From the IMG/VR virus record IMGVR_UViG_3300050021_000097, positions 1-24,817 of that record: a stretch of 24,817 nt of DNA; one strand, written 5' to 3'. Shown piece by piece: positions 15,704 through 23,227 of the stretch (the stretch's first letter is position 1; the number at the start of each line of letters is the position of its first letter). The notes beneath the pieces were generated by a model. It saw only the letters and a program-made list of their open reading frames with translations. It was not told the DNA's origin and made no database searches. Source of the DNA: a virus. A program made the position numbers and the translations under genes.

Positions 15704-15764
15704 TTGGGTGCCCATACACTCGATTGGTTAGAGCCTTGCGGGATGTGACTGTCCCGTGAGGCTC
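15704..15764 (-). promoter_or_regulatory. Leader of the first HNH gene: 34-base hairpin plus conserved linker
   Basis: The hairpin is 15731-15764: GAGCCT/AGGCTC, a 2-base step, CGGGA/TCCCG, and an 8-base loop. In minus-strand RNA the 2-base step gives C/A mismatches; in plus-strand RNA it gives U-G and G-U pairs, so the plus-strand RNA would pair fully. The linker TAACCA, CGAGTG, GGGCACCC before the start matches the leader of the other HNH gene. The stem bases differ between the two, while the total length (34) is the same. No promoter is visible upstream. Confidence 0.6.
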
Positions 15765-15778
15765 GATTATTTCATGGA

Positions 15779-16588
15779 TTAACGTCGCGCAGCTCGCTCT
15801 TTCATTCTTGAATTGAACTGCTTTGTAAATTGTTCGTCGCTCGCTTCGTCCGCATAGCCGTCTACAGTTTTGCTGGCGCTTGGTTCGACTATCGGAGCGG
15901 GTGCCGGGGCCTTGGAAACCACTTTAGGCACTACCTTTACAACAGGCTCAACTACAGGGGCGGCTTTAGCCATTGTCATCCTCGTTAGTTCTGCAATACG
16001 GGAACGCGAGTCCAGGTTGGCAAGACGCGCCGCTGTTTCAGGCTCGGCCGCCAACGCGGCTAATGTTTTGTGTGCGTTGGTACGGTCAACCGCCAAAACG
16101 TCAGCAATAAATTCATCATTTACGCAGCCAACCGCGCCAAGGATATTTGCCGCCTCGTCAAACTTTGCACCACCAAATGCGGCGTAGCCATCGCGGATAA
16201 TCTGTTGACGTGCTTCCGCCATGCGCTGTTGATTGGCCACTTGATTAACCAAGGCCATATCGACTTGCGGTTCGGTGCGGGGAGCAGGTTGGTTGTTGGT
16301 GCCCTGCTGCAAGCGAGCAGCTAGGGCTTCCGCGTCGGTTCGGCCCTTGCGTTCTGTTTCAGTAGCTTGCTCGGCCTGCTGTCGTTTGCGTGTTTCCTCG
16401 GAAATGCGATCAAGCATCCATTTGGGCGGCGGGGCTTTGACCGGCTCCACCGGCTCAACAACTGGCCCAACTACAGGCTCGACTACAGGCTCGACTACAG
16501 GCTCTACCACCGGCTCAACAGCCGCCATCGGCTCAATAGGCAGCTCGGGCTCAGCTACAGGTTCTACAACCGTATCCGTATTAGACAT
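15779..16588 (-). CDS. Capsid scaffolding protein (P22 gp8-position)
   Basis: Scaffolding proteins guide coat assembly and leave before or during packaging. I chose the ATG at 16588 (269 residues) because GAGG lies six bases before it. A TTG at 16600 that overlaps the previous stop would add four residues. Residues 1-60 are acidic and Pro/Val-rich, with a tandem PVVE repeat. The middle is helical and charged (MLDRISEETRKRQQAEQATE, ADAEALAARLQ), and the next part (VNQVANQQRMAEARQQIIRD) is also helical. The last residues are basic (FTKQFNSRMKERAARR), as in P22 gp8, whose basic C-terminal helix-turn-helix binds coat. Position directly before the coat block supports the call. A head-maturation protease was not seen. 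Confidence 0.75.
   Translation of the reverse strand: MSNTDTVVEPVAEPELPIEPMAAVEPVVEPVVEPVVEPVVGPVVEPVEPVKAPPPKWMLDRISEETRKRQQAEQATETERKGRTDAEALAARLQQGTNNQPAPRTEPQVDMALVNQVANQQRMAEARQQIIRDGYAAFGGAKFDEAANILGAVGCVNDEFIADVLAVDRTNAHKTLAALAAEPETAARLANLDSRSRIAELTRMTMAKAAPVVEPVVKVVPKVVSKAPAPAPIVEPSASKTVDGYADEASDEQFTKQFNSRMKERAARR
16452..16523. repeat. Six tandem 12-bp repeats in the scaffold gene
   Basis: Six consecutive 12-base units begin with GGC on the plus strand; two are identical (GGCTCGACTACA at 16476 and 16488), and the others vary. They encode a four-residue repeat (P-V-V-E type) in the N-terminal part of the scaffold. Copy number could change by slippage without breaking the frame. Confidence 0.85.
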
Positions 16589-16596
16589 GATTTCCC

Positions 16597-17034
16597 TCAA
16601 TGTCTCGTTGCGATATTATTCATCAAAGTAGCGCGCATGTTTGGCTTTACGCCGAATTTTTCCACAATCTTCTTGTTCTCAAAAGCATCGCCCTCAAATT
16701 GCTGCGTGCCGGGGGCAAGCTGTAACCGTGTATCGGCCTCTTGGCCCTGGCCCATTTGTGCCTGCAACACCAAAGCAATGTGCATAGCGCGAGCGTCTTC
16801 AGGCTTTGTCTTTGGATCACCCAGCTTCTGAGCGTACATAGCGCGTGCCGAGACTATAAACGTGCGCCAATTTGCACTGGCAAACTTGTACTCATCCGAC
16901 CAGTTTACCCGAAACTTTGCCGACCGCTTCATACCGTGGTATTCGCCTGCAATCTTCTTGGCGTCCTCGCAAAGCATACGGATAAGCCTTGTGGCTTCCT
17001 CGTTGGTGATCTGCTCGCCGTTGATTTCGATCAT
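16597..17034 (-). CDS. Unidentified small phage protein before the scaffold
   Basis: A 145-residue product that I cannot assign. The N-terminus has an acidic helix (NEEATRLIRMLCEDAKKIA) and the middle a Trp-containing stretch (FRVNWSDEYKFASANWRTF). A Pro/Gly/Gln-rich turn (QMGQGQEADTRLQLAPGTQQ) precedes a basic C-terminus (FGVKPNMRATLMNNIATRH). No signal peptide, membrane segment or catalytic motif is visible. It overlaps its upstream neighbour (ATGA), and its stop overlaps a possible TTG start of the scaffold frame, so it belongs to the portal-scaffold block. An assembly chaperone or minor capsid component is possible; the small terminase is not supported, because no helix-turn-helix DNA-binding region is evident. 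Confidence 0.6.
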   Translation of the reverse strand: MIEINGEQITNEEATRLIRMLCEDAKKIAGEYHGMKRSAKFRVNWSDEYKFASANWRTFIVSARAMYAQKLGDPKTKPEDARAMHIALVLQAQMGQGQEADTRLQLAPGTQQFEGDAFENKKIVEKFGVKPNMRATLMNNIATRH

Positions 17035-17399
17035 GAGCCAGCCAATCCTAGTCGTCTGACAGCAGCCCCTAGCGGCTCGCTATCAGCTTCTAAATCTTCG
17101 ATAATCTCAGTCAGCGCGCGAATTAAATCTTCTTTAGCTGTAGTAACATTAATGCAATTTATGACGCCGTTCTTTGGTGTGATCAAACCATCAGTAACCC
17201 GTATCTTATCGCCTGGTTTGTATTCGAATGGGGCACTCGATAAAAATGCGGAACAGTATTGATTGTCACCGTTTTTCACATCAATACGAGTAATTATGGA
17301 GTCGGTCAGCACATCATAGGATGAAATAACGCGAAAGCATGTATCCTGTGGTAAACCAGAATAAACTTTCGATAAATCTAAGCCTGGACCACGTGCCAT
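17031..17399 (-). CDS. Unidentified small phage protein
   Basis: A 122-residue product of unknown function. The N-terminal two thirds are beta-rich (DTCFRVISSYDVLTDSIITR, KPGDKIRVTDGLITPKNG). The sequence then turns into an acidic helix (KEDLIRALTEIIEDLEADSE) and a short basic tail (AAVRRLGLAG). The PGDKIRVTDG turn resembles small beta-barrels, but no family is certain. Its ATG shares one base with the stop of the 53-residue gene upstream (TAATG), and its own stop overlaps the next start (ATGA). It is therefore likely co-translated with both. Confidence 0.55.
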   Translation of the reverse strand: MARGPGLDLSKVYSGLPQDTCFRVISSYDVLTDSIITRIDVKNGDNQYCSAFLSSAPFEYKPGDKIRVTDGLITPKNGVINCINVTTAKEDLIRALTEIIEDLEADSEPLGAAVRRLGLAGS

Positions 17400-17560
17400 T
17401 ACTTCTTTCCCTCCAATTTCTTACCAGGGTTAATCTTCATTTCGTTTGAAGACTTAATACCGGCTTTCAATTCCTGCCCTGCGTCTCTTTGATCGGGCGG
17501 GTAAACCCTATCCGGCATACTCGTAAGCGGCATTGGCTTAGGTGACGGTACTTTGCTCAT
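17399..17560 (-). CDS. Very short unidentified phage protein (53 residues)
   Basis: The frame reads MSKVPSPKPMPLTSMPDRVY to a final NPGKKLEGKK. It is basic, Pro-rich in its first half and probably unstructured. Support for a real gene comes from context. Its ATG overlaps the upstream stop (ATGA, 17560-17557), and GGAG lies about eight bases in front. Its stop shares a base with the next start (TAATG). Without it, this tightly packed block would have a gap of 157 bases. The Lys-rich end might contact DNA or a partner in the assembling head, but no family is recognised. Confidence 0.6.
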   Translation of the reverse strand: MSKVPSPKPMPLTSMPDRVYPPDQRDAGQELKAGIKSSNEMKINPGKKLEGKK

Positions 17561-17835
17561 ATTAAAACTCCAGTTGTCATCGGTATTCCTTGGTATGCTT
17601 TGGCCCGTAAAGCCAAAAGTTGGTCATTTACAGCTACAAGCTTTTGCTGCGTTTCTACAAGTTGTGCATACGTTTGCACCAAAGTACGCTGACTGGTTTC
17701 AAGTTCATCGGCAGCCGCTTCTATCAACGCCCGATCCTTGCCGCCCCGATCCTTGGCTATAATGCGCAAGTCATCGTAGCCACTCGATGTCTCATTTAAA
17801 ACCTGATTGACAATCGAAAAAGGACTTTCCATCAT
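17557..17835 (-). CDS. Small coiled-coil phage protein
   Basis: The 92-residue product is mostly one long helix. From residue 20 on it has heptad-like spacing (LIEAAADELETSQRTLVQTY, AQLVETQQKLVAVNDQLLAL), which suggests a coiled coil and an oligomer. There is no signal peptide and no nuclease or DNA-binding motif. The start overlaps the previous stop (ATGATGA context), and the stop overlaps the start of the 53-residue gene. In this place, between portal and scaffold, it may assist head assembly or be a minor virion part; this is inference from position only. Confidence 0.6.
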   Translation of the reverse strand: MMESPFSIVNQVLNETSSGYDDLRIIAKDRGGKDRALIEAAADELETSQRTLVQTYAQLVETQQKLVAVNDQLLALRAKAYQGIPMTTGVLI

Positions 17836-18317
17836 TGGCCATTATTCTTAAAATAATCTTGCGTATCTCTGTTCATAAATTCGTGCATCTGATCGTAACG
17901 CTGATCGGCGGCTTCCGGCGTCTGGTAAGACGGGAAGGTGTTCCATCCCGCCTTCTCTACATTCTGGATCGCCGTATCATTCGGCACGTCCATAGTCTCT
18001 CCGGTGGTGGGATTGGTGTACGGCTGTGTTTCGCGTTTGCCATTCCAGACTGTTGGAACATTGTAGTATTTTCCGTCATGCTCTTGCACGGACTGGTAAA
18101 GTGAAGATCGACTACCGTCCGGATTATTTACGCCACCTGAGCCATAAAGGTTACTTAAATGGCGCTGGTATAACGCTTGCTCTTGTGGATTAAGATTTAA
18201 GGCCGTATTTGTTGCGACATAATTTCCGCTGTTCTGAAAAGGGTCATGATCGACTGGGACTAGCCCTCCAGAACCACTAAATGGGTCGTTGTCTACCGGA
18301 ACAAGTTGAGCCATCAT
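17832..18317 (-). CDS. Small phage structural-module protein with a duplicated N-terminal motif
   Basis: A 161-residue product. Residues 4-27 hold a duplicated octapeptide-like motif (LVPVDNDPF and LVPVDHDPF). The remainder has a pattern I recall as a domain within several phage structural proteins: LNPQEQALYQRHLSNL, NNPDGSRSSLYQSVQEHDGK, YYNVPTVWNGK, and then a helical end (TPEAADQRYDQMHEFMNRDT). Here it stands alone and directly follows portal, overlapping it by four bases. Its role is unknown. The N-terminal VPVD/HDPF repeats may act as binding peptides for another virion protein. Confidence 0.65.
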   Translation of the reverse strand: MMAQLVPVDNDPFSGSGGLVPVDHDPFQNSGNYVATNTALNLNPQEQALYQRHLSNLYGSGGVNNPDGSRSSLYQSVQEHDGKYYNVPTVWNGKRETQPYTNPTTGETMDVPNDTAIQNVEKAGWNTFPSYQTPEAADQRYDQMHEFMNRDTQDYFKNNGQ

Positions 18318-20605
18318 TGCACCATCAGATATTTGCCTGGGCGACTTGGATCAGGCAAATAATGATTACCGTCCGGAGCCTGCCTTGCACCAATACTTGA
18401 AGGATCGAACCCCTTCATATTAGAAGAGCCGTTCCCGCTACCATTTGCAGGGCCAGCGTTCAAATCAGCATCGTTGATCTGCTGGATTGAATCATAAATA
18501 TGCTGCCTGCCTTGAACCTCCAACTCATGCTCCATTTGCACTTTTTGTTGCTGCGTCAAAGTCAAATTAATCAGCATTCTTATCTGCGCTTCCATCCGCT
18601 TGGTATCGGAATCGAAGGCTTCAATATTGTGCCGCTCATCACGGCCCCTGATTTTCAAATCCTTGTCCGCCAACTTGACCAAAAGCTCAGAATTGATCGA
18701 CATCAACTTGGCATTTTGTTGCTGTAACTGCATCATTTGCGGTTCGGCTGCTGCATCAAACAGGTAAGGCTTAGTCGCCTTGATTTCCTTTTGCAGCCGC
18801 TCTGCAATCTTGTCTGAGCCTGGGAAATCGCCATACCTGAACAAAAGATCGGCACATGACCCGGCAATTTCATTATTGCTTCGCATAATTATCGACATTG
18901 CCTCCCAAGCCTCCTGCCGCTGTGTGGCATAGGTGGGGCCGGGGTCGGAAACGCACTCGTATTGACCATGCTGCGGATTAAAAGCAATTTTTGCCGCCTC
19001 TTCGACTTCTTTTTCTTGTTGCAACTCCTTAACCGCTTCGTCCTGGTTTGGGTCTATCATTACCCAGCTTTTTTCGCCGTCTTCGCCTTCAATATGAAGC
19101 GTCCGTTTGGTGTCGTAAATCTTCGGTATAAGATCAAGAAGCTGCATACCAACAGCGCGGTCCATATCCGACAAATGTTCAGTAAAATGCCACGTTGCGG
19201 TGTCACCCTGCTCTTTCCTCTGTCCTATCGCCTTACCGGATTCCGGTAATTGGTTGTCTCGTTGCCCGGTTTGCTGCTGCCATTGCCCGCTGATCATCAT
19301 CATCTGGCGTTCAGCGGTCTGCATAGCCGACTGGTAGGCGGCATTTGGCTGTGCGGGCGGTAATCTTTGCGGCGCTTCAATCTTTTGCAGTTCAACCGGC
19401 GCTTCATCGTCAATATCGTTATATAAAAGCACCGCATACTGATTTATATTTGCATTTTTCCATTGCTCTTGTCCCTCAGTAGCCCGTGACGAGGCAATAA
19501 AAGGCGACTTGGGCTGCAAAGCGTTCATCTGCACATCGGTAGAGGCCGAATAGTTCAACATTCGCTGGGCGTCGATCAAAGGCCGCGTATGTCCTTTCCG
19601 ATCCAGCGTTTTATCAATTACAAGCTCGCGGCCGACACATCGGCAAATTGGTATATATTTACCGGCCCAATCCCCACGATCAATAATTTGGTCGCCGGCA
19701 ATCAAAAACCATTCTACTTGGTCATCAAATACGGGCCGCGTGCCGCCTTCAACTATTCCGTCTTTAATATCTTGCATCAAAGCGTCGTAAATTTCCTTGC
19801 CGCTTTCCTCTTTAATTTCGGAGGCAAGCTTTTCAACCGCATCCCGCCCATCCTGATTATACCAGACAAACGTATCCTTCTTTTGGCTCTTGCGATAATA
19901 TTTGCATAGCATTATTTCCTTGTCGGAAATCCAATCGGCAAACGCGCTGTCTATAGGTGAGGTGCCAACCTTGTTTTTCCATTTAGGATACTTGCGGTTA
20001 AATTCCTTGCGCGGCATCGGATCAAATACAAAGCCGAAATTGGCATCCAGGCCGTCCGGCTCGCGTATCCAAGGGTCAAGGTAAACGCCTGTAGGATCTC
20101 TTGACGCCTTGAGATAAATATCTTGGTCTTTTGTTCGGTTAGAAACATATGCCGTTTCAATAAGCATGTAGCCAATGCCGCCATCTACTTGCTGCTCGCA
20201 AACTTTCCTACGCTGTGCGCTTCCTTTGGAAATGTATTGAATGCGGTCAATCAAGGTTTGCATAATTTCAGCAGACTTATAGCTGGCTTTGCCGCCAACC
20301 GGCCTAACCTTGGCTCCAAAGCCGTTCTTGGAAATTGTATTGATAATAATATCGTTATGAGGCCGCGTATTGTTAATCGTTAGACACGGCAGATCATTAC
20401 CGCCATCGGATCGGTCAGCGTAAGTTTTGGTAGGCCACTGCCAAGCGTTTCTGGAATCGCCGTTGGCAAACTTAATATCCTCCCTTGCACGCTCGTCTTC
20501 TACGCCTTGCCACTCCTTGCAAGCTTTCCAGCGATCACTGGCTTCCATCACGATACCGGGATCGCCCGGCGGAAAGCTGTCATCCAATGCGGCAAAGTCA
20601 GCCAT
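18314..20605 (-). CDS. Portal protein, P22 gp1-like
   Basis: The portal forms the 12-subunit ring at one capsid vertex through which DNA enters and leaves. This 763-residue product is close to P22 gp1 (725). It has the N-terminal stem and wing pattern (ERAREDIKFANGDSRNAW, LPCLTINNTRPHNDIIINTI, ICRCVGRELVIDKTLDRKGH). It also has the region LIDAQRMLNYSASTDVQMNA and a crown-type helix (SGQWQQQTGQRDNQLPESGK, AIGQRKEQGDTATWHFTEHL, DLIPKIYDTKRTLHI). The C-terminal 150 residues are Gln-rich and helical (QLQQQNAKLMSINSELLVKL, TLTQQQKVQMEHELEVQGRQ), as in the long barrel of P22. The last 50 residues are Gly/Ser/Asn-rich. It starts in a TAATG junction with the large terminase, which is a classic packaging pair. 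Confidence 0.88.
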   Translation of the reverse strand: MADFAALDDSFPPGDPGIVMEASDRWKACKEWQGVEDERAREDIKFANGDSRNAWQWPTKTYADRSDGGNDLPCLTINNTRPHNDIIINTISKNGFGAKVRPVGGKASYKSAEIMQTLIDRIQYISKGSAQRRKVCEQQVDGGIGYMLIETAYVSNRTKDQDIYLKASRDPTGVYLDPWIREPDGLDANFGFVFDPMPRKEFNRKYPKWKNKVGTSPIDSAFADWISDKEIMLCKYYRKSQKKDTFVWYNQDGRDAVEKLASEIKEESGKEIYDALMQDIKDGIVEGGTRPVFDDQVEWFLIAGDQIIDRGDWAGKYIPICRCVGRELVIDKTLDRKGHTRPLIDAQRMLNYSASTDVQMNALQPKSPFIASSRATEGQEQWKNANINQYAVLLYNDIDDEAPVELQKIEAPQRLPPAQPNAAYQSAMQTAERQMMMISGQWQQQTGQRDNQLPESGKAIGQRKEQGDTATWHFTEHLSDMDRAVGMQLLDLIPKIYDTKRTLHIEGEDGEKSWVMIDPNQDEAVKELQQEKEVEEAAKIAFNPQHGQYECVSDPGPTYATQRQEAWEAMSIIMRSNNEIAGSCADLLFRYGDFPGSDKIAERLQKEIKATKPYLFDAAAEPQMMQLQQQNAKLMSINSELLVKLADKDLKIRGRDERHNIEAFDSDTKRMEAQIRMLINLTLTQQQKVQMEHELEVQGRQHIYDSIQQINDADLNAGPANGSGNGSSNMKGFDPSSIGARQAPDGNHYLPDPSRPGKYLMVQ

Positions 20606-23157
20606 TACTTGCTCATCCAGCCAGTACCGCGTTCAAAGGGCATTGTGGCATTAAAAGAAGGTATCGGCGCAATGCGTGGGACTTTCTCTTTAGGATCGCG
20701 ATAGCCAGACGCAAATGTTCTCAGCGCATCCGAACCGTGTGAAGCCCAATCGTGAAGCGGGTTATCTCTGAACATTTTTAAGCGATCATCCCATTCCCTG
20801 CGGTAATTTCTTAGCGCGTTCAACCCGCGTTCGCACCTAACTTCATCAATCCAAGCCTGATCCAAGAATTTCCTAACTGCATTTATGCCGTCCATAACCG
20901 AGGATTGAGGAACAATAATCGGCTTATACCCCAGCCCTTGCATAGTATCAGCGCGACTTAAGCCTTTGTTTCCTAGTTCCCTTACCGCCATATCGTGCGG
21001 GAAATAATGCAACCCATAAACCCAGCGGTGTTCTTTTTTCTTTTCGTCAAGTACCCTTGCGTATTCGTCTAACCCAACGCCGGCCGCTTCGTAGTAATCG
21101 ACTAAACGGTACTCACGTCCGGCCCTTTGAATAAACCAAATTGCAGTCGAGTCTGAAACACCCAAGTCCCAACCCGTGTGAACCAATACAGAGCGGTCAA
21201 TCGGCACCTTACCAATGCGCCCCTCTTTTATAGCGCGATTAAGATAAGCGCCGTAATAAGAACCGACCAAAGCCGCATCAAACGAACAATTATATTCTTG
21301 TTCAAAAAATGCGTTGCCTTCGTCTTTGCCATAATCCGACTGGTATTCCTTAAGCTCGGAGACAAGCTGCGCAGTCGTAAACACCCCGGTATCTTTTGCG
21401 CTCAAGACCTCGGCAAACCAAGAAGGGTCTGACCGCGCCAACTGCAAAGTTTTGGCGGCGTGATTAGCCCCGCGTGGCGTCGTAATAAACAAAGCCCAGC
21501 CATTGTTCTCCACCAAGATAGGCCGCAAAAAAGCCCAAGCATTTGGATCGGCCAAGGCCCATTCCGAAAACACAATACCGGCAGGCGTAGAACCAAGAAG
21601 GCTGTTGTAGTTATCCGAACCGACGACGCGCCACAAAGAGCCGTTCTTGAACTCGATTACCATATCGTTCTTGCGTGTGTTGGCCCTCATTTCCAACGGA
21701 AACGCCTGGTCAATACGTCTTATGCCAGTATGTGGCGATACCGCATCCCAAATAGCCTTACGCGCTTGGCTAGCTTCCGGCAGCATGTGCCAATATTCGC
21801 CAACGCGAAGATGCGCCGCCTTGGCCGCCCAGTTAAGGGCGATGTCGTCTTTACCTGAATTGTGAACTAAATATCCGTTAGCGAAAAAACAGCCGTGTTT
21901 TTCAGTCTCAATATCCCACGTCTCAGCGAGACGAGATGAGAATTTTTTGACGAGGGCCTTTTCACATCCAAACCTTGCTTGCCGCGAGCGGCGATCTTCA
22001 CACAACCGCAATGCAGCGCAGCGTTTTTCTTCCTTGCCGATAACCACAATATTTTGCAAAAAGCGCGCAATGTGGTCTTGGCGAGTTATCCTGACTTTCC
22101 AATTCTCGCCGTGACTTTCTTTCGAGATTGCCGACGTAATACCAATCTTTCGTAAAAGCGCGGAATAATCATCAGCCAAAATCCTGCTCATGCCAGCATG
22201 AATAGTGACCTGCGCGGCAGGCTTTATCTCTCTCGGACCTCTTTTTGCATCTCGAACCGTTCGGCCATTTTTCTGTGCGTAGATAGAGCCATCCCCGGCC
22301 ATTACGCCGCCGAATAGTCTCCAAACACTTGAATCCGTCCATTGCCACACTTGGCGCGGAAGCCGTCGCTCACGTTTAGTGGCCAATGCTCCTTCGACTC
22401 TAAACCACTCTTTCAGAGGATTAGGAACCTCGCCGCCGCCGCGCCGTCCATTGGACAAGCCAAGATCGTATCCGCGTCCCTTGGGGCGAAGAATAGGGGT
22501 GACGGAGAACAATCCAGAGGCTAAATGCGCCACACGATCAATAAGCCGACGATTTACGTTCGTGAATTTCGGCTGTTGTCCGTGACAAACATAGCCATCT
22601 GTTATCAAACAACCAACCAGTTCCGCTAAGTCGCCAGCATCAATCGTTCCAGCGAATGCCCGCTCGAATTGGGCAACCGACAAATTGCGGCGTTTTATTT
22701 CAGAGATAGGCACCCAACCGGCTCGATTCCACAACGGATGGAACCCGAAAAAACGATGATCTTCCGTTGTCTCAATCTCTGGATAACCGGACGCCTGGAA
22801 CTTGGTGACGTTCTTGCGGCCGGAATGCCATGTCGATTTTACAACATCAGGAACCAGGCAATGTCCGTCCCATGATAGAATTTTATCTCCGGTTTTAAGT
22901 TCCTCGATTTGCTTCCATTGACCGTCTGCGAGAACTACTCGCGTTCCCACCGCAACGCATCTTCTGTGCCAAATTATGCAAGCTCGCTTACCGCCGTTGT
23001 CTAAATAATCCCAAGCGTTTTGCTGGTAATAACGCGGCTTCCAATTATGGGGGAACTTTGCCGCGTCTATTTGTAAAGCTAGTTCAGGAGCTAGAATTTT
23101 GTCTAGCTCTATTTTTTGAGCGGGCGTAAGTGAAGCAATAATAGCTTGTGCGTTCAT
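20605..23157 (-). CDS. Terminase large subunit (packaging ATPase/nuclease) with an in-frame intein
   Basis: This motor cuts concatemeric DNA and pumps it into the prohead through the portal. I use the ATG at 23157 (850 residues); a TTG at 23175 would add six. Removing the intein (C67 to N433) leaves 483 residues, a normal size. The exteins join as WHRR/SGKD, the Walker A motif, with K436 the expected ATP-binding lysine. Further motifs are Walker B-like GIVFSEWA (527-534, S-E in place of D-E), the coupling motif TTPRGAN (559-565), and the RNase H-like nuclease: D664 and D669 in WDLGVSD, D722 in HDMA, and D803/D810 near HDWASHGSD. Activity depends on protein splicing, since the intein splits the P-loop. 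It starts 70 bases after the stop of the glycosidase-like gene and overlaps portal by one base. No small subunit gene was identified in the window. Confidence 0.92.
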   Translation of the reverse strand: MNAQAIIASLTPAQKIELDKILAPELALQIDAAKFPHNWKPRYYQQNAWDYLDNGGKRACIIWHRRCVAVGTRVVLADGQWKQIEELKTGDKILSWDGHCLVPDVVKSTWHSGRKNVTKFQASGYPEIETTEDHRFFGFHPLWNRAGWVPISEIKRRNLSVAQFERAFAGTIDAGDLAELVGCLITDGYVCHGQQPKFTNVNRRLIDRVAHLASGLFSVTPILRPKGRGYDLGLSNGRRGGGEVPNPLKEWFRVEGALATKRERRLPRQVWQWTDSSVWRLFGGVMAGDGSIYAQKNGRTVRDAKRGPREIKPAAQVTIHAGMSRILADDYSALLRKIGITSAISKESHGENWKVRITRQDHIARFLQNIVVIGKEEKRCAALRLCEDRRSRQARFGCEKALVKKFSSRLAETWDIETEKHGCFFANGYLVHNSGKDDIALNWAAKAAHLRVGEYWHMLPEASQARKAIWDAVSPHTGIRRIDQAFPLEMRANTRKNDMVIEFKNGSLWRVVGSDNYNSLLGSTPAGIVFSEWALADPNAWAFLRPILVENNGWALFITTPRGANHAAKTLQLARSDPSWFAEVLSAKDTGVFTTAQLVSELKEYQSDYGKDEGNAFFEQEYNCSFDAALVGSYYGAYLNRAIKEGRIGKVPIDRSVLVHTGWDLGVSDSTAIWFIQRAGREYRLVDYYEAAGVGLDEYARVLDEKKKEHRWVYGLHYFPHDMAVRELGNKGLSRADTMQGLGYKPIIVPQSSVMDGINAVRKFLDQAWIDEVRCERGLNALRNYRREWDDRLKMFRDNPLHDWASHGSDALRTFASGYRDPKEKVPRIAPIPSFNATMPFERGTGWMSK
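21859..22959 (-). mobile_element. Intein with LAGLIDADG-type homing endonuclease inside terminase
   Basis: The intein has 367 residues. It begins with C67 (block A, CVAVGTRVVLADG) and has a block B-like TTEDH (130-134). Block F is TWDIETEKHGCFFANG (413-428), and the end is YLVHN (429-433), followed by extein S434. The penultimate His and terminal Asn needed for splicing are present, so it is probably active. The endonuclease carries two dodecapeptide motifs, LVGCLITDGY (180-189, D187) and LFGGVMAGDG (281-290, D289), both with the catalytic Asp. The insertion point inside a P-loop is a preferred site for inteins. Base composition appears somewhat richer in G+C than the extein parts, by eye only. 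Confidence 0.93.
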
Positions 23158-23227
23158 ATTCTTCGTAAGGCCCAAGCCAAAATTAGTAAGCTAGGTGTGC
23201 AGTACAACATTATCCCGTGCCAGATTG

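Noticed and set aside
16597-17034. Small terminase subunit
   Set aside because: The gene is far from the large terminase on the wrong side of portal and has no evident helix-turn-helix; the small subunit may lie beyond the right edge.
23176-23227. Promoter or terminator between the glycosidase-like gene and terminase
   Set aside because: The 52 bases show no convincing hairpin with a T run and no paired promoter hexamers.
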